NCBI RefSeq assembly: GCF_001704415.2 | Contig: NC_030823.1 | Coordinates: 77,562,458-77,626,457, forward strand | Origin: Capra hircus | Taxonomy: Eukaryota; Chordata; Mammalia; Artiodactyla; Bovidae | Length of the DNA stretch: 64,000 nt | Reading direction: 5' to 3' | Part shown: positions 50,873 to 61,530 of the stretch, one piece after another | Numbering within the stretch: the first letter of the stretch is position 1 | Layout of the letters: the number at the start of each line of letters is the position of its first letter | Translations under genes and position numbers: made by a program | The notes under the pieces: model-generated | Databases searched by the model: none | Seen by the model: only the letters and a program-made list of their open reading frames with translations | What the model was told of the DNA's origin: nothing

Positions 50873-51466
50873 TATGTTCAAGAGAGAAGCAGACACCCAG
50901 GCCCAGGGCCTGTCCTCCATATGGAACTCCTGTCACACTCTTCTCACCGACGTCTCCAGGGAAAGCCCCTCATGTGACTTTTTAACCCTAGGTGCAGACC
51001 GTGGAGTCCTGAGATGCCACAGCCCATGGTACGCCACCAACCCACACACATGCCTGCTCTTTAATTTCTTTAAACTCCGTTTTGATCCTCGACTCACTCC
51101 CACTCACCTCCCCCCCAGCCACAGCAGCCCCTGAGGGGTTGAATGTGGAATTTTTTCTGGATACTCAGACACTGCTGTTTGGGTTCACACCTTTTTCTTT
51201 TTGCTCAGCTGCCTCTGACCCAGTATCTCTTGTGCTCATTTGCAAGCCGGTCTGTGCTTGTCTGTTCTCATCGCCTACACACTGTAAGTGAGGGCAGAGG
51301 TAGCGACTCTGTGTTCCCAGCGTCCGTCTCACATTTCTTCCCGGTCTTCAGTCATCTTTTTTTCTTATCTCCCTGCACCCCCAGCACGTGACCACTCCTC
51401 ACAGCACGGGCAAGGTCTGTGTACACAACTCCTCCAGACCACCCACTCCCTTAAATTTATGGATAT
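50873..51466. other. Unannotated unique stretch
   Basis: No repeat family recognised. Frames here read as chance. Confidence 0.4.
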
Positions 51467-51917
51467 GTATGGTTTTTCCCGTGGTCATGTATGGATGTGA
51501 GAGTTGGACTGTGAAGAAGGCTGAGCGCTGAAGAATTGATGCTTTTGAACTGTGGTGTTGGAGAAGACTCTCGAGAGTCCCTTGGACTGCAAGGAGATCC
51601 AACTAGTCCATTCTGAAGGAGATCAGCCCTGGGATTTCTTTGGCGGGAATGATGCTAAAGCTGAAACTCCAGTACTTTGGCCACCTCATGCGAAGAGTTG
51701 ACTCATTGGAAAAGATTCTGATGCTGGGAGGGATTGGGGGCAGGAGGAGAAGGGGACGACCGAGGATGAGATGGCTGGATGGCATCCCTGACTCGACGGA
51801 CGTGAGTCTGAGTGAACTCCGGGAGATGGTGATGGACAGGGAGGCCTGGCGTGCTGCGATTCATGGGGTCGCAAAGAGTCGGACACGACTGAGCGACTGA
51901 ACTGAACTGAACTGAAA
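51467..51917 (+). mobile_element. BovB 3' end, low divergence
   Basis: From 'tatggtttttcccgtggtc' to the terminal 'gactgaactgaactgaactg'. An in-frame TGA after the KKAER region splits it; the downstream frame (51640-51900) is open through the normal C-terminus IHGVAKSRTRLSD. Confidence 0.92.
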
Positions 51918-52079
51918 GACGTGCGGTGGCGGTGTTGTTCGTAAAGATGTGTGTGCGTACGACATAGCATCTGGTTCAGTGGAAGTGGGTTCACAAGCCA
52001 CGTCTCTGCCCCTCACTCTTCTCACGTAGGGTCGCTTCACCGCCACCCTTCTAGGTCAGTAGATGCGTGCCTCGTGCAT

Positions 52080-52240
52080 CCTTCTTAATCGTTGCATAAT
52101 ATTTCTTGGTACAGATGCCCAGCTGTCCCGTCTGCCCTTCCCTGACAGATGGGCAGGGGGCTTGTGCTCAGTGTTTCACCACCACAACCAGAGCTGCAGG
52201 AATTATCTGTGTACGTGAGCTCACACATGTGGGTCCTATC
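52080..52240. mobile_element. Possible old L1M fragment
   Basis: 'cttaatcgttgcataatatttc', 'gatgggcagggggcttg' and 'ccacaaccagagctgcagg' follow the order of an old L1 3' UTR block, highly diverged. Confidence 0.4.
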
Positions 52241-52594
52241 CCCAGGACCCTGCATGCATTTTCCACTGATTCGGTGGTATTAGATTATATACCACCTTCT
52301 GCTCCTTACTCTCTCCACCATGCTCCAGGCCTTGGAGAGCCAGCGACGCGGTAATCACAGGCCTGATCTGTTGATGCTACAGGGCGCCCATTACCCCAGC
52401 CGGTTTAACACTGTAGCAACACAAGGCGTGCGGTTCTTTCAACAGAACTGCTGCTGAAAAGCTCATGTGCTTAGCAGTAGAGCACCAAAAGGAAAAACAG
52501 TAATTCTGCCTTTTTTCAAACTCTTAACAAGTTCGATTTTGGAAAACTTCTACGACCTGGGGCACAGAGAGAAGAGGGAGACAGCCAAGGAGGG
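52241..52594. other. Unannotated unique stretch
   Basis: Nothing recognised. Confidence 0.4.
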
Positions 52595-52735
52595 CTCATA
52601 CTTGTTGAGAATCTACCGTGTGCCAGCTCTTTAGAAAAACCTTATTTGGTGCACAACACAAGCCTTAGGGTATTATCTTATCCACTGATCAGATGAGGAA
52701 GCTGAGGGCTGGAGGTTCGCCGAAAGTTCTCCTTG
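52595..52735 (-). mobile_element. MIR SINE
   Basis: 'acttgttgagaatctaccg', 'tgtgccagctctttag', 'ttatcttatccactgatcag', 'atgaggaagctgagggc'. Reverse MIR. Confidence 0.78.
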
Positions 52736-52916
52736 AGCTGGGGCGGGGGCGCAAGGGTCCCAAGCCGCGCCCACCTGCTCCTGAGCCTCTGCGCTTCTCG
52801 CGCCTCTTCCTAAGCTTCAACCCAGACAAATGTCTCACTTTTCTGAAAAGGATTCATGAGTGTCAGGGGGCGGGGGAGTGAGCAGGCCACAGGAGGCACG
52901 TAACGTATCACAAGGG
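52736..52916. other. Short GC-rich gap
   Basis: Nothing recognised. Confidence 0.4.
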
Positions 52917-53235
52917 AGGACTTCCCTGGGCTCCAGTGATTACAAATCCACCGGCCAGTGCAGGAGACACGGCTCTGTCCTGGTACAGGAAGACCTCACC
53001 TGCCACCGGGCAACTCCACCCGTGTGTCACAGCGACACAGCCTGTGCTCCAGAGCCCCAGAGCCGCAGTGACCGGAGGCCCCTCACCCGGAGTCGGTGCC
53101 CCACAGTGAGAGAAAGCCACCCGCCAAGAAGCCCGCCCACCACCAGGAAGGGCAGCCCCCTCACCGCAAGCTGAGGGCTGCCCACAGAGCAGTGAGGACC
53201 CAGCACTGCCTGAAGCAAGCAGGCAGATCATCTGT
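52917..53235 (+). mobile_element. CHR-1 type SINE, long form
   Basis: Head 'aggacttccctgggctcc', 'cggccagtgcaggagacac', body modules 'cctgtgctccagagcccc', 'gccccacagtgagagaaagcc', 'caccgcaagctgagggctg', end 'ggacccagcactgcc'. Confidence 0.82.
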
Positions 53236-53621
53236 TTTAAAAAGCTGCACAAAGTCGCCAATAGACAGTCCCATCCAAGGACTCTGAGAACACTGGACCA
53301 CAGATACTCTTCCCGGCAAAAATTACTGGGCTTAAATGAAAGTTCCAAGAAGCTCCGACCAGCTGGGATCCCACAGCCATCCCAGGGCTCGCGTCCAGCA
53401 CTGGGCTTCCTCTTCCCCAACGTGTGGGTGCAATCTGGCCACACGCTGTAGTCAGGGTATGTAAGGACCCCAGAAACCATCACAGCACTGTCAGCAGAAA
53501 AGCCCGAAAGGAGCAGATGACATGGTTCAGCACGGATGAGACAGAGAGGAATGTTAAGAGTTTACACAGTTTTCCACCAAAGGCTCCAAAGTCAGAACAG
53601 GGGCCACATGATTGCTGCGAT
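53236..53621. other. Unannotated unique stretch
   Basis: Nothing recognised. Confidence 0.4.
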
Positions 53622-53780
53622 TTTTTTTATTTTTTTAAATCTGGCTGTGCCAGGTCTTCGTTGCATCAAGTGGGACCATCACTGCAGCATGTAGGACCTA
53701 GTTCCTCCACCAGGGATCGAACGCAAGCCCCTGCATCAGGATGGCGGAGTCTTAACCACTGCACCACCAGGGAAGCCCCT
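53622..53780 (-). mobile_element. CHR-type SINE
   Basis: T-rich tail, 'tctggctgtgccaggtcttc', 'ccaccagggatcgaacgc', 'accactgcaccaccaggg'. Confidence 0.88.
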
Positions 53781-54075
53781 CACTGAGATGAAAGTGAGCC
53801 GAGACCCAGCACTTCACAGGGGGCAGTGGGTTCCGTCCACACCACCAATCACGCAACCGACTGGCTCTGGGTCGTGAGGAGGATGAGGCAGCTGAAGAGA
53901 AACCTGGGAGCCCTGAGGGAGACAGGAGCACAGGAAATGCACGCCGTCTGACCCATCTGACAACTGGTGGAGAGCCTCCGACCTGAAGGGCTCTCGGGCC
54001 CCCAGGGAAGAGGCAAGTGCGACAAAAAGCACAGGGCAGGCAGACAGAAGCCAGCTCAAAGCCGGAAGCGGCATG
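53781..54075. other. Unannotated unique stretch
   Basis: Nothing recognised. Confidence 0.4.
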
Positions 54076-54245
54076 GAGGTGCCTCCCGGGGGGTCCAGTG
54101 CTTAAGACCTCACCTTCTGGGGCAGGGGCTGCGGGTTCTGGCCCTGGTCAGGTGGTTAAGATCCCACACGCCTCTCGCCCCAAAATCCAAAACTTAAAAC
54201 GGAAGCACTATTGCAACAAATTCAATGAAGACTTTAAAGGTGGTC
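54076..54245 (+). mobile_element. CHR-type SINE
   Basis: 'ggtgcctcccggggggtcc', 'gcgggttctggccctggtc', 'aagatcccacacgcctc', then the 3' block 'aattcaatgaagactttaaag'. Confidence 0.75.
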
Positions 54246-54499
54246 TGCATCCAGTGTGTGCATATATATACACACACAGACGGGATTCTCCCTGCGGAGC
54301 CACGAGGGCCGCACAGAAGAGACGGCCTCTGGCCAAGACCTTGAAGGAGGACTAGGAACTAACAGACACCCTGACGTCCAACGTTCATCACCAGGTCACT
54401 GGGGCCAGCACTGCTCAGGCAGCTTCATGTGCGGTATGCCATCCACGCGTCAGAACCATGATTGCAGACCTTGTGTGTGTTAAAGGTGTTACAGGGTTA
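54246..54499. other. Unannotated unique stretch
   Basis: Short (ta/ca)n run near 54265. Otherwise nothing recognised. Confidence 0.4.
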
Positions 54500-54600
54500 A
54501 GAAAACGAGGCTCAGAGAGGTTAGTCAACATGTCCTCAAAGTCACGGGTAAGTAGTAGGACAGAAATGGAATCCAGGTCTTTTTTACTCCAAAAAGTCTA
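54500..54600 (-). mobile_element. MIR SINE fragment
   Basis: 'gaaaacgaggctcagagagg', 'ttagtcaacatgtcctcaaag', 'tcacgggtaagtagtagg', 'aatggaatccaggtc'. Reverse MIR core. Confidence 0.8.
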
Positions 54601-54667
54601 GGTTCCCTCTATTCACCTATGTTCAGCGCTCTTTCAGTATCCCTCTCTCCAAAATCAGGTGGGTAAG

Positions 54668-54782
54668 GGGAGAGACCCCTGGAGAAGGAAACGTCAGCCC
54701 AGTCCAACATTCTTGCCTGGGAAACCCCATGGACAGAGGAGCCTGGCGGGCTGCAGAGTCGGTTGCGACTGTGGTTGAACAC
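54668..54782 (+). mobile_element. Bov-tA 3' part
   Basis: 'acccctggagaaggaaacg', 'cattcttgcctgggaaacc', 'gaggagcctggcgggctgc'. The tRNA head is missing. Confidence 0.82.
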
Positions 54783-54959
54783 ACAAGGGGAGAGGACCCG
54801 GAGAAAACTGCTTCAAGAAGCCTTGGAATCGAGACGGTGCCTGGACTTTGGATGGCAGCCACGAGGGGGCGGTAGAGAAGAGAAGAGGCTGTGATCTCCG
54901 GGAGGGACGGCAGGCTGGCAGTGGGCCCACTGTCTTTAAGGATCATCTTAAGGTTGTTT
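54783..54959. other. Short unannotated gap
   Basis: Nothing recognised. Confidence 0.4.
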
Positions 54960-55405
54960 GACTTTTCAAATTGCGGTGAAATTCACCTAACCCAACATGA
55001 ACTATTTCCAAGTGACCAGAGCAGGGGCATCTAGGACAGTCACGGGCTAAGCAACCACCCCGCGTCTAGTTCCGCAACATTTCCCTCATCCCCACATAAA
55101 ACCACACCTGCGGGACATCCATCTCCTCCCGTCCAGCCCCCGGCCCCCCGGCCTGCCTTCTGTCTCTGCCAGGTCTGGACCTTCCCCATGGGGGCCCTCG
55201 GTGTCCGGCTCCTCTCACTTGACACAGCGCTCTCGAGGTTCACGTCGTAGCAGGAGTCAGGGCTCCATCCCTTCTCGTGGCCAAAGGATATTCCACCGCG
55301 TGGACGCACCACGATTTCTTGAGCCAGTCACTTGCTGATGGACGTTTGGGTGCTTCTACCTTTGGGCTCCTGGGAACAGAGCAGCTGTGAACACTGGAGG
55401 AGATC
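54960..55405. mobile_element. Old L1M 3' region
   Basis: Blocks in order: 'tcaaattgcggtgaaattcac', 'aagcaaccacccc', 'ccttctgtctctgccagg', 'tcacttgacacagcg', 'aggttcacgtcgtagcagg', 'ccaaaggatattccaccg', 'cttgctgatggacgtttgg', 'cctttgggctcctggg', 'gcagctgtgaac'. Clear but diverged relic of an old L1. Confidence 0.7.
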
Positions 55406-55636
55406 ATAGCAGCTTTTAACTGATCCGTGCTGGAGAAAGACAAGTAAGGGTTACAAGAGTGAAAGGGACCAAACTGCCTACTAAGTGCCAGCGCCCCCAT
55501 CATCGAGACAACCAGGAACGCCCCAAAGTTTCCAAAGCGCCCTCGGTGGGGGCCGCTGCGTCGCCCACTCACTCCCTCTTGCACAGAAGAGGCGGAGCGC
55601 ACACTCTGTGCCCAGAAAGAAATCTAATCAGACTCG
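55406..55636. other. Unannotated unique stretch
   Basis: Nothing recognised. Confidence 0.4.
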
Positions 55637-55757
55637 CGCCTCACACTGCTCACCAGAATCCACCAATGAAACGTCAGATGTGACCAGAATCCACCAATGA
55701 AACGCCAGGTGTGCCTCACACCGCTCACCAAAATCCACCAATGAAACATCACATGTG
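55637..55757. repeat. Three-copy array of a CCAAT-containing unit
   Basis: 'aatccaccaatgaaac' occurs three times (about 55657, 55689, 55733), the first two 31-32 bp apart. A 'gcctcacac.gctcacca' segment is repeated too. Each unit carries CCAAT. Confidence 0.82.
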
Positions 55758-56782
55758 GAAATGAAGGCAAATTAAAACAAAACACAAACTTTAAAGGAAA
55801 ATGTACTTGAAGATTGATCTAATCACAGGTGAGGAATCTTTTCTAAACCTAAACCCTGTGATTTTCCTTAGAAATCACAAAGGAAATTAATTGACTAGGA
55901 AAACTGTTACATTTTTGGATGGAAGAAAGAAAAGGAGAAAGCAGGAAAAAATTTTCCATAAGCATTAAAGTATCTTATTTTAAAAGAGATTTTACAGATT
56001 GATTAAAAAGAAAAAAAGCAAAACCAAGTGAATAACGCCCCTGAACCATATACTCCAAATGGTTAAGATGGCTTAAAAGTTAAAGGAAAAAGAAAACTAA
56101 GACGTTAATGACAAGGAAAGATTCCGAAATTAATAATAGAAACTAGAAATTCTAGATGAGACAAAATATAGTTTCATGAACACTTTTTTAATGTTTGAAC
56201 CTCATAATTAAAGAAATCCAGAATAAGTTTTCATTTGTAACCAATAAGATTAGCACCAATTTGAATCGGTGGTGCTTAAGCCACGGCTTGCGTCTGATAA
56301 GACAGCAATTCTCAGTGTGGGTGTAAAGCGTACAAGCTCTGCAGCACACACTCTGGTAGCACCTGCAGCGAGACGTCTGCTGCCATGATGAGCCAGTCCT
56401 GGAGCCTCCCTCCGTCAGAAGCCCTACCTTCCCAGGGGAGAAGAGCCCAGCCCGCACTGGGAGTCAACTCTCACATTGGAGGCCCGGCCTCACCCAGGGC
56501 TGAGAGGAGCTGGCCGTGCTCTCGCCTCCACTTGGCTTCATTTACTGGCTCCAGCCCCACAGCAGAGACGGTGCCCCCAGCCCCGGCAACACCATCCTTG
56601 GAGCGACAGTCCTGGAGAACAGAGCCCAGATCTTCACCCGGTAGCCATCCCGCCAGAGGGACTCTGGTAGGCCCAGCGTGATCACCTTCTGTGACCTGGA
56701 GGGTGGGGTCGCACTGACTAGCCAGCTCACTCAGAAGATGTGAAGGCTGGAAAACTTAGTTTAACTAGACTACACCAGTATC
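55758..56782. other. Unannotated stretch, AT-rich then GC-rich
   Basis: 55.76-56.2 kb is strongly A-rich; 56.38-56.75 kb is GC-rich. No repeat or exon recognised. Frames at 56385-56681 lack support. Confidence 0.4.
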
Positions 56783-56987
56783 AGGCTCCCCAGGTGTCCC
56801 TGGTGGTAAAGAATTCACCTGCCAACGTAGGAGACGCAAGAAACATGGGTTCGATCCCTGAGCGGGGAAGATCCCCTGGAGGAGGGCATGGCAGGATAAT
56901 CCCATGGATAGAGGAGCCTGGTGGGCTACTGTCCAGGGGTCCCAGAGAGTCAGACACGACTGAAGCGACTTAGCACGCACGCACACA
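56783..56987 (+). mobile_element. Bov-tA SINE
   Basis: 'caggctccccaggtgtccc', 'gttcgatccctgagcgggg', 'gaggagcctggtgggctac', 'cgactgaagcgacttagc'. A 20-bp internal deletion after 'gagggcatggcagg'. Confidence 0.88.
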
Positions 56988-57059
56988 AGAATCACGGGGC
57001 TGGGTGTGGGGGGCTCAGAACAAGAGGCAATCGAAAACCACTCTGAGTTGCCCAACAGT

Positions 57060-57350
57060 GTAAAGGCACGGAGGGCCGCTGAACTGTACGGTTAAATATG
57101 GTTAAAGTAATATGCTTTATATTAACGCGACTTTCCCCGCATACAAAAACAATCATTTTTTAAAAAGGACAAAATTCACCTTGCAGAATTTTACTGAATA
57201 TGTTTGAAATCTTAAAAAACTCAAAATGACTCTTTCTTGGGGGTGATGTTATGGATGGCTTTTATTTTCTTTTCTGTATTTTCATGTATTTTCCACATTT
57301 TCTTCAATGAGCATGTATCTTTTTAAAAATCAGGGAACATATATCTTCCA
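57060..57350 (+). mobile_element. Old L1M-like 3' end
   Basis: 'gccgctgaactgtacggttaa' and 'atatggttaaagtaatatgc' match an old L1 3' terminus. 'ttcttgggggtgatgttatgg' to 'caatgagcatgtatc' also follows a known mammalian repeat end. Diverged. Confidence 0.45.
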
Positions 57351-57819
57351 CAGGGGAGCTGAAAACTGTGTATCTATGACACATAAATCCTGGGGCCAGG
57401 GGCTCTACTTCTAATGAACTGGACTTTTCCATTCCTTATTCAGGTTTTCTACACTGTGCATGTGGCATTGAAATAGTGTGTTTAAAAAAACCACAAGAAA
57501 CAGGATTCTTCTAAGGATCCTTTCCTGACGGCAGGGGCTTTACTCTGCTCGAGCGGCGACTGGCTCGAGTCTTATGATCCAGGATCCAGGAACTGCTCTC
57601 ACTGTTTCTTTTATAGTTGGAACTCTCACCACCAACGGCACTCCAGGACTGCTTGCTGCGAGTTCAGCAACTAATGACACGCAGTAAGATTGGTGTCATG
57701 CAAAATGAGGGGCCCAGCCCAGTCGAACGATAAACGGTTTCCCTGTTTACTCAGGTAGAGGGAGGAGCTGAGGCAGCCTGTGAATTTAGCAGAAGTTTTC
57801 CCCCTCTCGGATGAAACGG
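57351..57819. other. Unannotated unique stretch
   Basis: Nothing recognised. Confidence 0.4.
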
Positions 57820-58340
57820 GAGAGCAGGTGACGGAGCCCAGGGCTGAGGGCACTGGCCCCGCCCGTCCCTTCAGGGCCAGCACGCGTGGGGCGGGATCAG
57901 ACAGAGGCAAGTTCCGGAATATTCCCAATTCAAAGTCCATGGACCAGGCAAGGGACTGTGGAGCCAGAGCCTGACGTGCCAGCGTCCGGCGTGTCGAGGA
58001 ACGTCCTCCCCGCCCGGGGGATGTCCCGAGACCCCAGGCTCCCGCAGGCAGGCGGCCCACACCTGGCTCCGTCCTCACCCCACCGCAGCACGGAGGCCCA
58101 TTTCCACTAACTGCGGCAGTCACAATGCCGCGGTGCAGCCCCTCACAGCCTCGGCGGGGCAGCGGGGCGGAGGGCCAAGCCCCCGAGACATGCTGGGTCA
58201 CCTGCGGGAGCCGGGTCGCTCCGGAGGCAGGGCTCGGGGCCCAGCTGGGGCCGAGTCTGAGCCCATCAGCCACCAGACTTGCGCGCCGTGTGCACGGGGA
58301 GGGCACCTTTGCCCGTCACTCAGAAGCACCCCCTGTGCGG
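57820..58340. promoter_or_regulatory. CpG-rich patch
   Basis: Repeat-free, about 500 bp, CpG frequent (e.g. gccagcgtccggcgtgtcgag near 57978). Weaker than the islands at 7.3 and 63.7 kb. The 211-codon minus-strand frame across it is probably composition-driven. Confidence 0.45.
57911..57925. promoter_or_regulatory. Consensus heat-shock element
   Basis: gTTCcgGAAtaTTCc: three alternating 5-bp HSF units with no mismatch, inside the CpG-rich patch. Sequence match only. Confidence 0.4.
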
Positions 58341-58503
58341 CAGAGCCCTTCCTTGTCCCTTTCCAGGCTTCACACAGGGACCTTAGTCTGCTTTCTATCA
58401 AGACCCTTAATCCACCCACAGCTCCAGCATAGGCTTTATTTATCCACAAAAGACACATAATGGCTGTTCTTTATCAACGGAACCAAAATCTAGCCCGGGG
58501 TTA

Positions 58504-58734
58504 AGGGGGCTCCCCAGGTGGCGCTCGTGGTAAAGAACCCGCCCCGCCCGCCAATGCAGGAAACAGGAGACGCGAGTTCGACCCCTGGGTGGGGAAGATC
58601 CCCTGGAGGAGGGCATGGCGACCCACTCCAGGACTCTTGCCTAGAGAATCCCACGGACAGAGGAGCCCGGTGGGCTACAGTCCATGGGGTCAAGAGTGAG
58701 TTTCACAAGACTGAGCGCCTTTCACACACACGGA
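58504..58734 (+). mobile_element. Bov-tA SINE with CG-rich head duplication
   Basis: 'ggctccccaggtggcgctc', 'aacccgccccgcccgcc', 'gagttcgacccctgggtgg', 'gaggagcccggtgggctac'. Confidence 0.88.
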
Positions 58735-59864
58735 ATCCTGTCAGCCCAGCTTCATCTGACCAGGGACCTCTCCTTCCCACGAGTGCACCACACCGAGCCA
58801 TAATTCTCTGTCTAGTGAAAACATCAACCCCTTTTACATATTTATTACAAATAATTTATTCATTATTATAAAATGCTTTTGATCGTTTATTACTTAGTAA
58901 TAAACATCAGTTACCAACAATGAGATAAGTATTCTCAAGAAATAGTCAACATACAGATGCAGAGAAAAACAAAAGATACAGATTCAGCATTCCAGCACTT
59001 ATATATGTTTAAATTATCCAATGACAATCTAAGATGTTCATAATGATTTTTAATGTTCACAGTCAGGAAGCTTGAGGAGGTACCCAAGCCAATAACTCTC
59101 ATTCGTACAGATCCTGAAAGCAGGTGCCAGAGCAGCAAGCATAGGAGGGCTCACTCCCCCAGCATCCTGCCTGTCACGGCGGCGTATGGAGGCTGCAGCC
59201 GAGGTCATACTGTTTTAAAGCGACAGGTAAAAAGAGGGGCAGGCAGTGTTGTAATCGCCCCTGCGCGTCTGGGAACTAGCCAGCCTTCGTTTTGTTTCAT
59301 GAGATCAACATGATCATCTGATTCATGAAACGACTACTTACATTCTAAATAAATTAATCTTGGTTATTCCCCTTAATAACATATACTGGTGCACATATAA
59401 ACCAAGACAGGATTTGCTAAACGATTATTGATAGCTGTGGGCAAAAGAGCTGTACCAGAGGAGGCACGGGCCGTGGCTTCACCTCTATCGCAAGCTCAGG
59501 CTGTTTTACTTAATATTCCCGGTCTCTCCACTCCAGCAGCCAGAAAGCCTCAGCTGCAGGCCTGGCTGAGTTAAGTCAGGCACCACTCACTGCATTTCCA
59601 GGCAAGTGAGACAAATGAATCCTTTCCATTGAACCACCTTCTCCAAACTCTATTCACACGGATGGCTTCATCGTGTGAGCAGGGCAAGTGTGGCAATCAC
59701 CCAGCAGGATTCCAGAGTTCTACTCCCCAGAGCAAATGACAACACAGGGGATCACCTCATGACCCCGCCAAAACAGAAGCCCCGGATCCCAAGAACCTGC
59801 TTGCACGGAGGCCCATAGCAGTTGTCAAATGACCTTCCCAGTCTGCTGTAAAATCCATTCCACA
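58735..59864. other. Repeat-poor unique stretch
   Basis: 1.1 kb without a recognised repeat. 58.85-59.05 kb is strongly AT-rich. No exon seen. Confidence 0.4.
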
Positions 59865-60098
59865 GGAAAACACTTGTGTGTGCATGCTAAGTCACTTCAG
59901 TCGTGCCCAAGTCTTTGTGACCCGGCCAGGCTCCTCTGTCCATGGGATTCTCCAGGCAAGACTACTGGAGGGGGGTGCCATGCCCTTCTCCAGGGGGTCT
60001 TCCCAACCCAGGGATTGAACAGGCATCTCCTACGTCTCCTGAATTGGCAGGTGAGTTCTTTACCACCTGCTCCCCTTGGGAAACCCGGGAAAACACTT
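59865..60098 (-). mobile_element. Bov-tA SINE with 11-bp TSD
   Basis: Body 59876-60087 with 'cttcagtcgtgcccaagtc', 'ctccaggcaagactactgg', 'tgaattggcaggtgagttc', 'ccccttgggaaaccc'. 'ggaaaacactt' flanks it exactly at 59865-59875 and 60088-60098. Confidence 0.93.
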
Positions 60099-60357
60099 AG
60101 AAATCGGTAAAAATGTGGCATGCATTTAAAATGTGAATAAATATGATCACCTTCCAATCAATACTAGGAATTTAACAACTAACCACCAAATCAGAATCGT
60201 TAGTCAGAAGTGCAGAAGCACGCATCTAAACCATTGGGCTTACGCGGAGGACGGAGAAGAGCAACAGATCAGTGGGCCGGGTCCCCCACAGGCCAGGCCA
60301 GGGTAGGACCCCGGGGATGTCTTGTTCAGATTACTACCACCAGTACTTACAAGCGGG
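60099..60357. other. Unannotated unique stretch
   Basis: Nothing recognised. Confidence 0.4.
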
Positions 60358-60669
60358 TAGTGAAGGTGAGAGTCGCACAGTCGTGTCCCACTCTTCGCGA
60401 CCCCCTGAACCATACATGGAATCCTCCAGGCCAGAATACTGGAGTGGGTAGCCTTTCCCATCTCCAGGGGATCTTCCCAACCCAGGGACTGAACCCAGGT
60501 CTCCCGCACTGCAGGCGGATTCTTTACCAGCTGAGCCACCAGGGAAGCCCAGGCATTCTGGAGCAGGCAGCCTATTCCTTCTCCAGGGGATCTTCCCGAC
60601 CCAGGAATTGAACCAGGGTCTCCTGCATTGCAGATGGATTCTTCACCATCCGAGCCACCAGGGAAGCCC
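60358..60669 (-). mobile_element. Bov-tA with duplicated tRNA unit (dimeric form)
   Basis: First unit ends 'gagccaccagggaagccc' near 60550, followed directly by a second tRNA-Glu part 'aggcattctggagcaggc' to 'gagccaccagggaagccc' (60669). Same joint as at 32713/32714. Confidence 0.9.
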
Positions 60670-61267
60670 ACGGGCAGGTAATGAACCCCCCATGCCGGGT
60701 GAACTGGAAGACAACTACACCTGCTCACTGTCTAAGACCAGCAATGACTCCTGTTCCCTGACAAATATTATACTGAATCTGATCACTTTGCCAAGAGGCG
60801 GTGGAAGCCTGGACATTCCAGAGCATCTGAGCCATAAAAACACCAACACGACAAACGTGTGCTTATCACCACGTGGTCAGTTACGTATAAATTAAAGTTA
60901 TTGTGTCCACAAGAGGCAGGGAGCAAAACTGATAGAAAGCAAGGCTAAAGGGAGCAGGAACTATGAGTGTCCTGCCCTAAAGGGAGAGCTGTGCAGACCG
61001 AGAGGTCGAGTCTATACTCCAAATTAGCTGCATATCAACAGTTAAGAAAACCGGAGTTAGTAAAATTAACAAAAGTTGCTTAATAGCAACAATTAGCTAC
61101 AGTTAATATCAGTAATTAAAACGGAGATATCCTACTTCAGACCAGTGTTCACTTAAGCGAAAAAACAGTAGTTTCTGATACTAAAAAGTTTACTGTTTAA
61201 TTAAATGAGTTAAGCCAAGTGAAAGCGATTTGTAAGCAGCACAATTGCTTCATAGATAACAGTCAAC
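60670..61267. other. Unannotated unique stretch
   Basis: No repeat recognised. AT-rich from 61.0 kb with repeated 'acagttaa'/'agttaata' words. Confidence 0.4.
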
Positions 61268-61530
61268 CCTGACTGCTCATTGGAAGGACTGATGCTGAAG
61301 CTGAAGCTCCCATACTTTGGCCATCTGATGTGAAGAGCCCGTGATGCTGGGAAAGATTGAGGGCAGGAGGAGAAGGGGACGACAGAGGATGAGATGGTTG
61401 GATGGCATCACCGACTCAATGGACATGAATTTGAGTAAGCTCCAGGAGTTGGTGATGGACAGGGAGGCCTGGCATGCTGCAGTCCATGGGGTTACAAAGA
61501 GTCTGGCATGATTTAGTAACTGAACAACAA
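61268..61530 (+). mobile_element. BovB 3' end
   Basis: 'tgctcattggaaggactgatg', 'ctttggccatctgatgtg', 'ggatgagatggttggatgg', 'ggcctggcatgctgcagtc', end 'gtaactgaacaacaac'. An internal deletion lies after 'gaagagcccg'. Confidence 0.9.

Noticed and set aside
57671..58306. A 211-codon minus-strand frame in a CpG-rich patch.
   Set aside because: Low-information composition rich in A, G, P, R and S, competing frames on the other strand and no splice sites.
60890..60945. A minus-strand acceptor-like tract followed by a short open frame and a gtaac donor-like word.
   Set aside because: The implied exon is only about 47 bp with a poor donor; this level of match is expected by chance.
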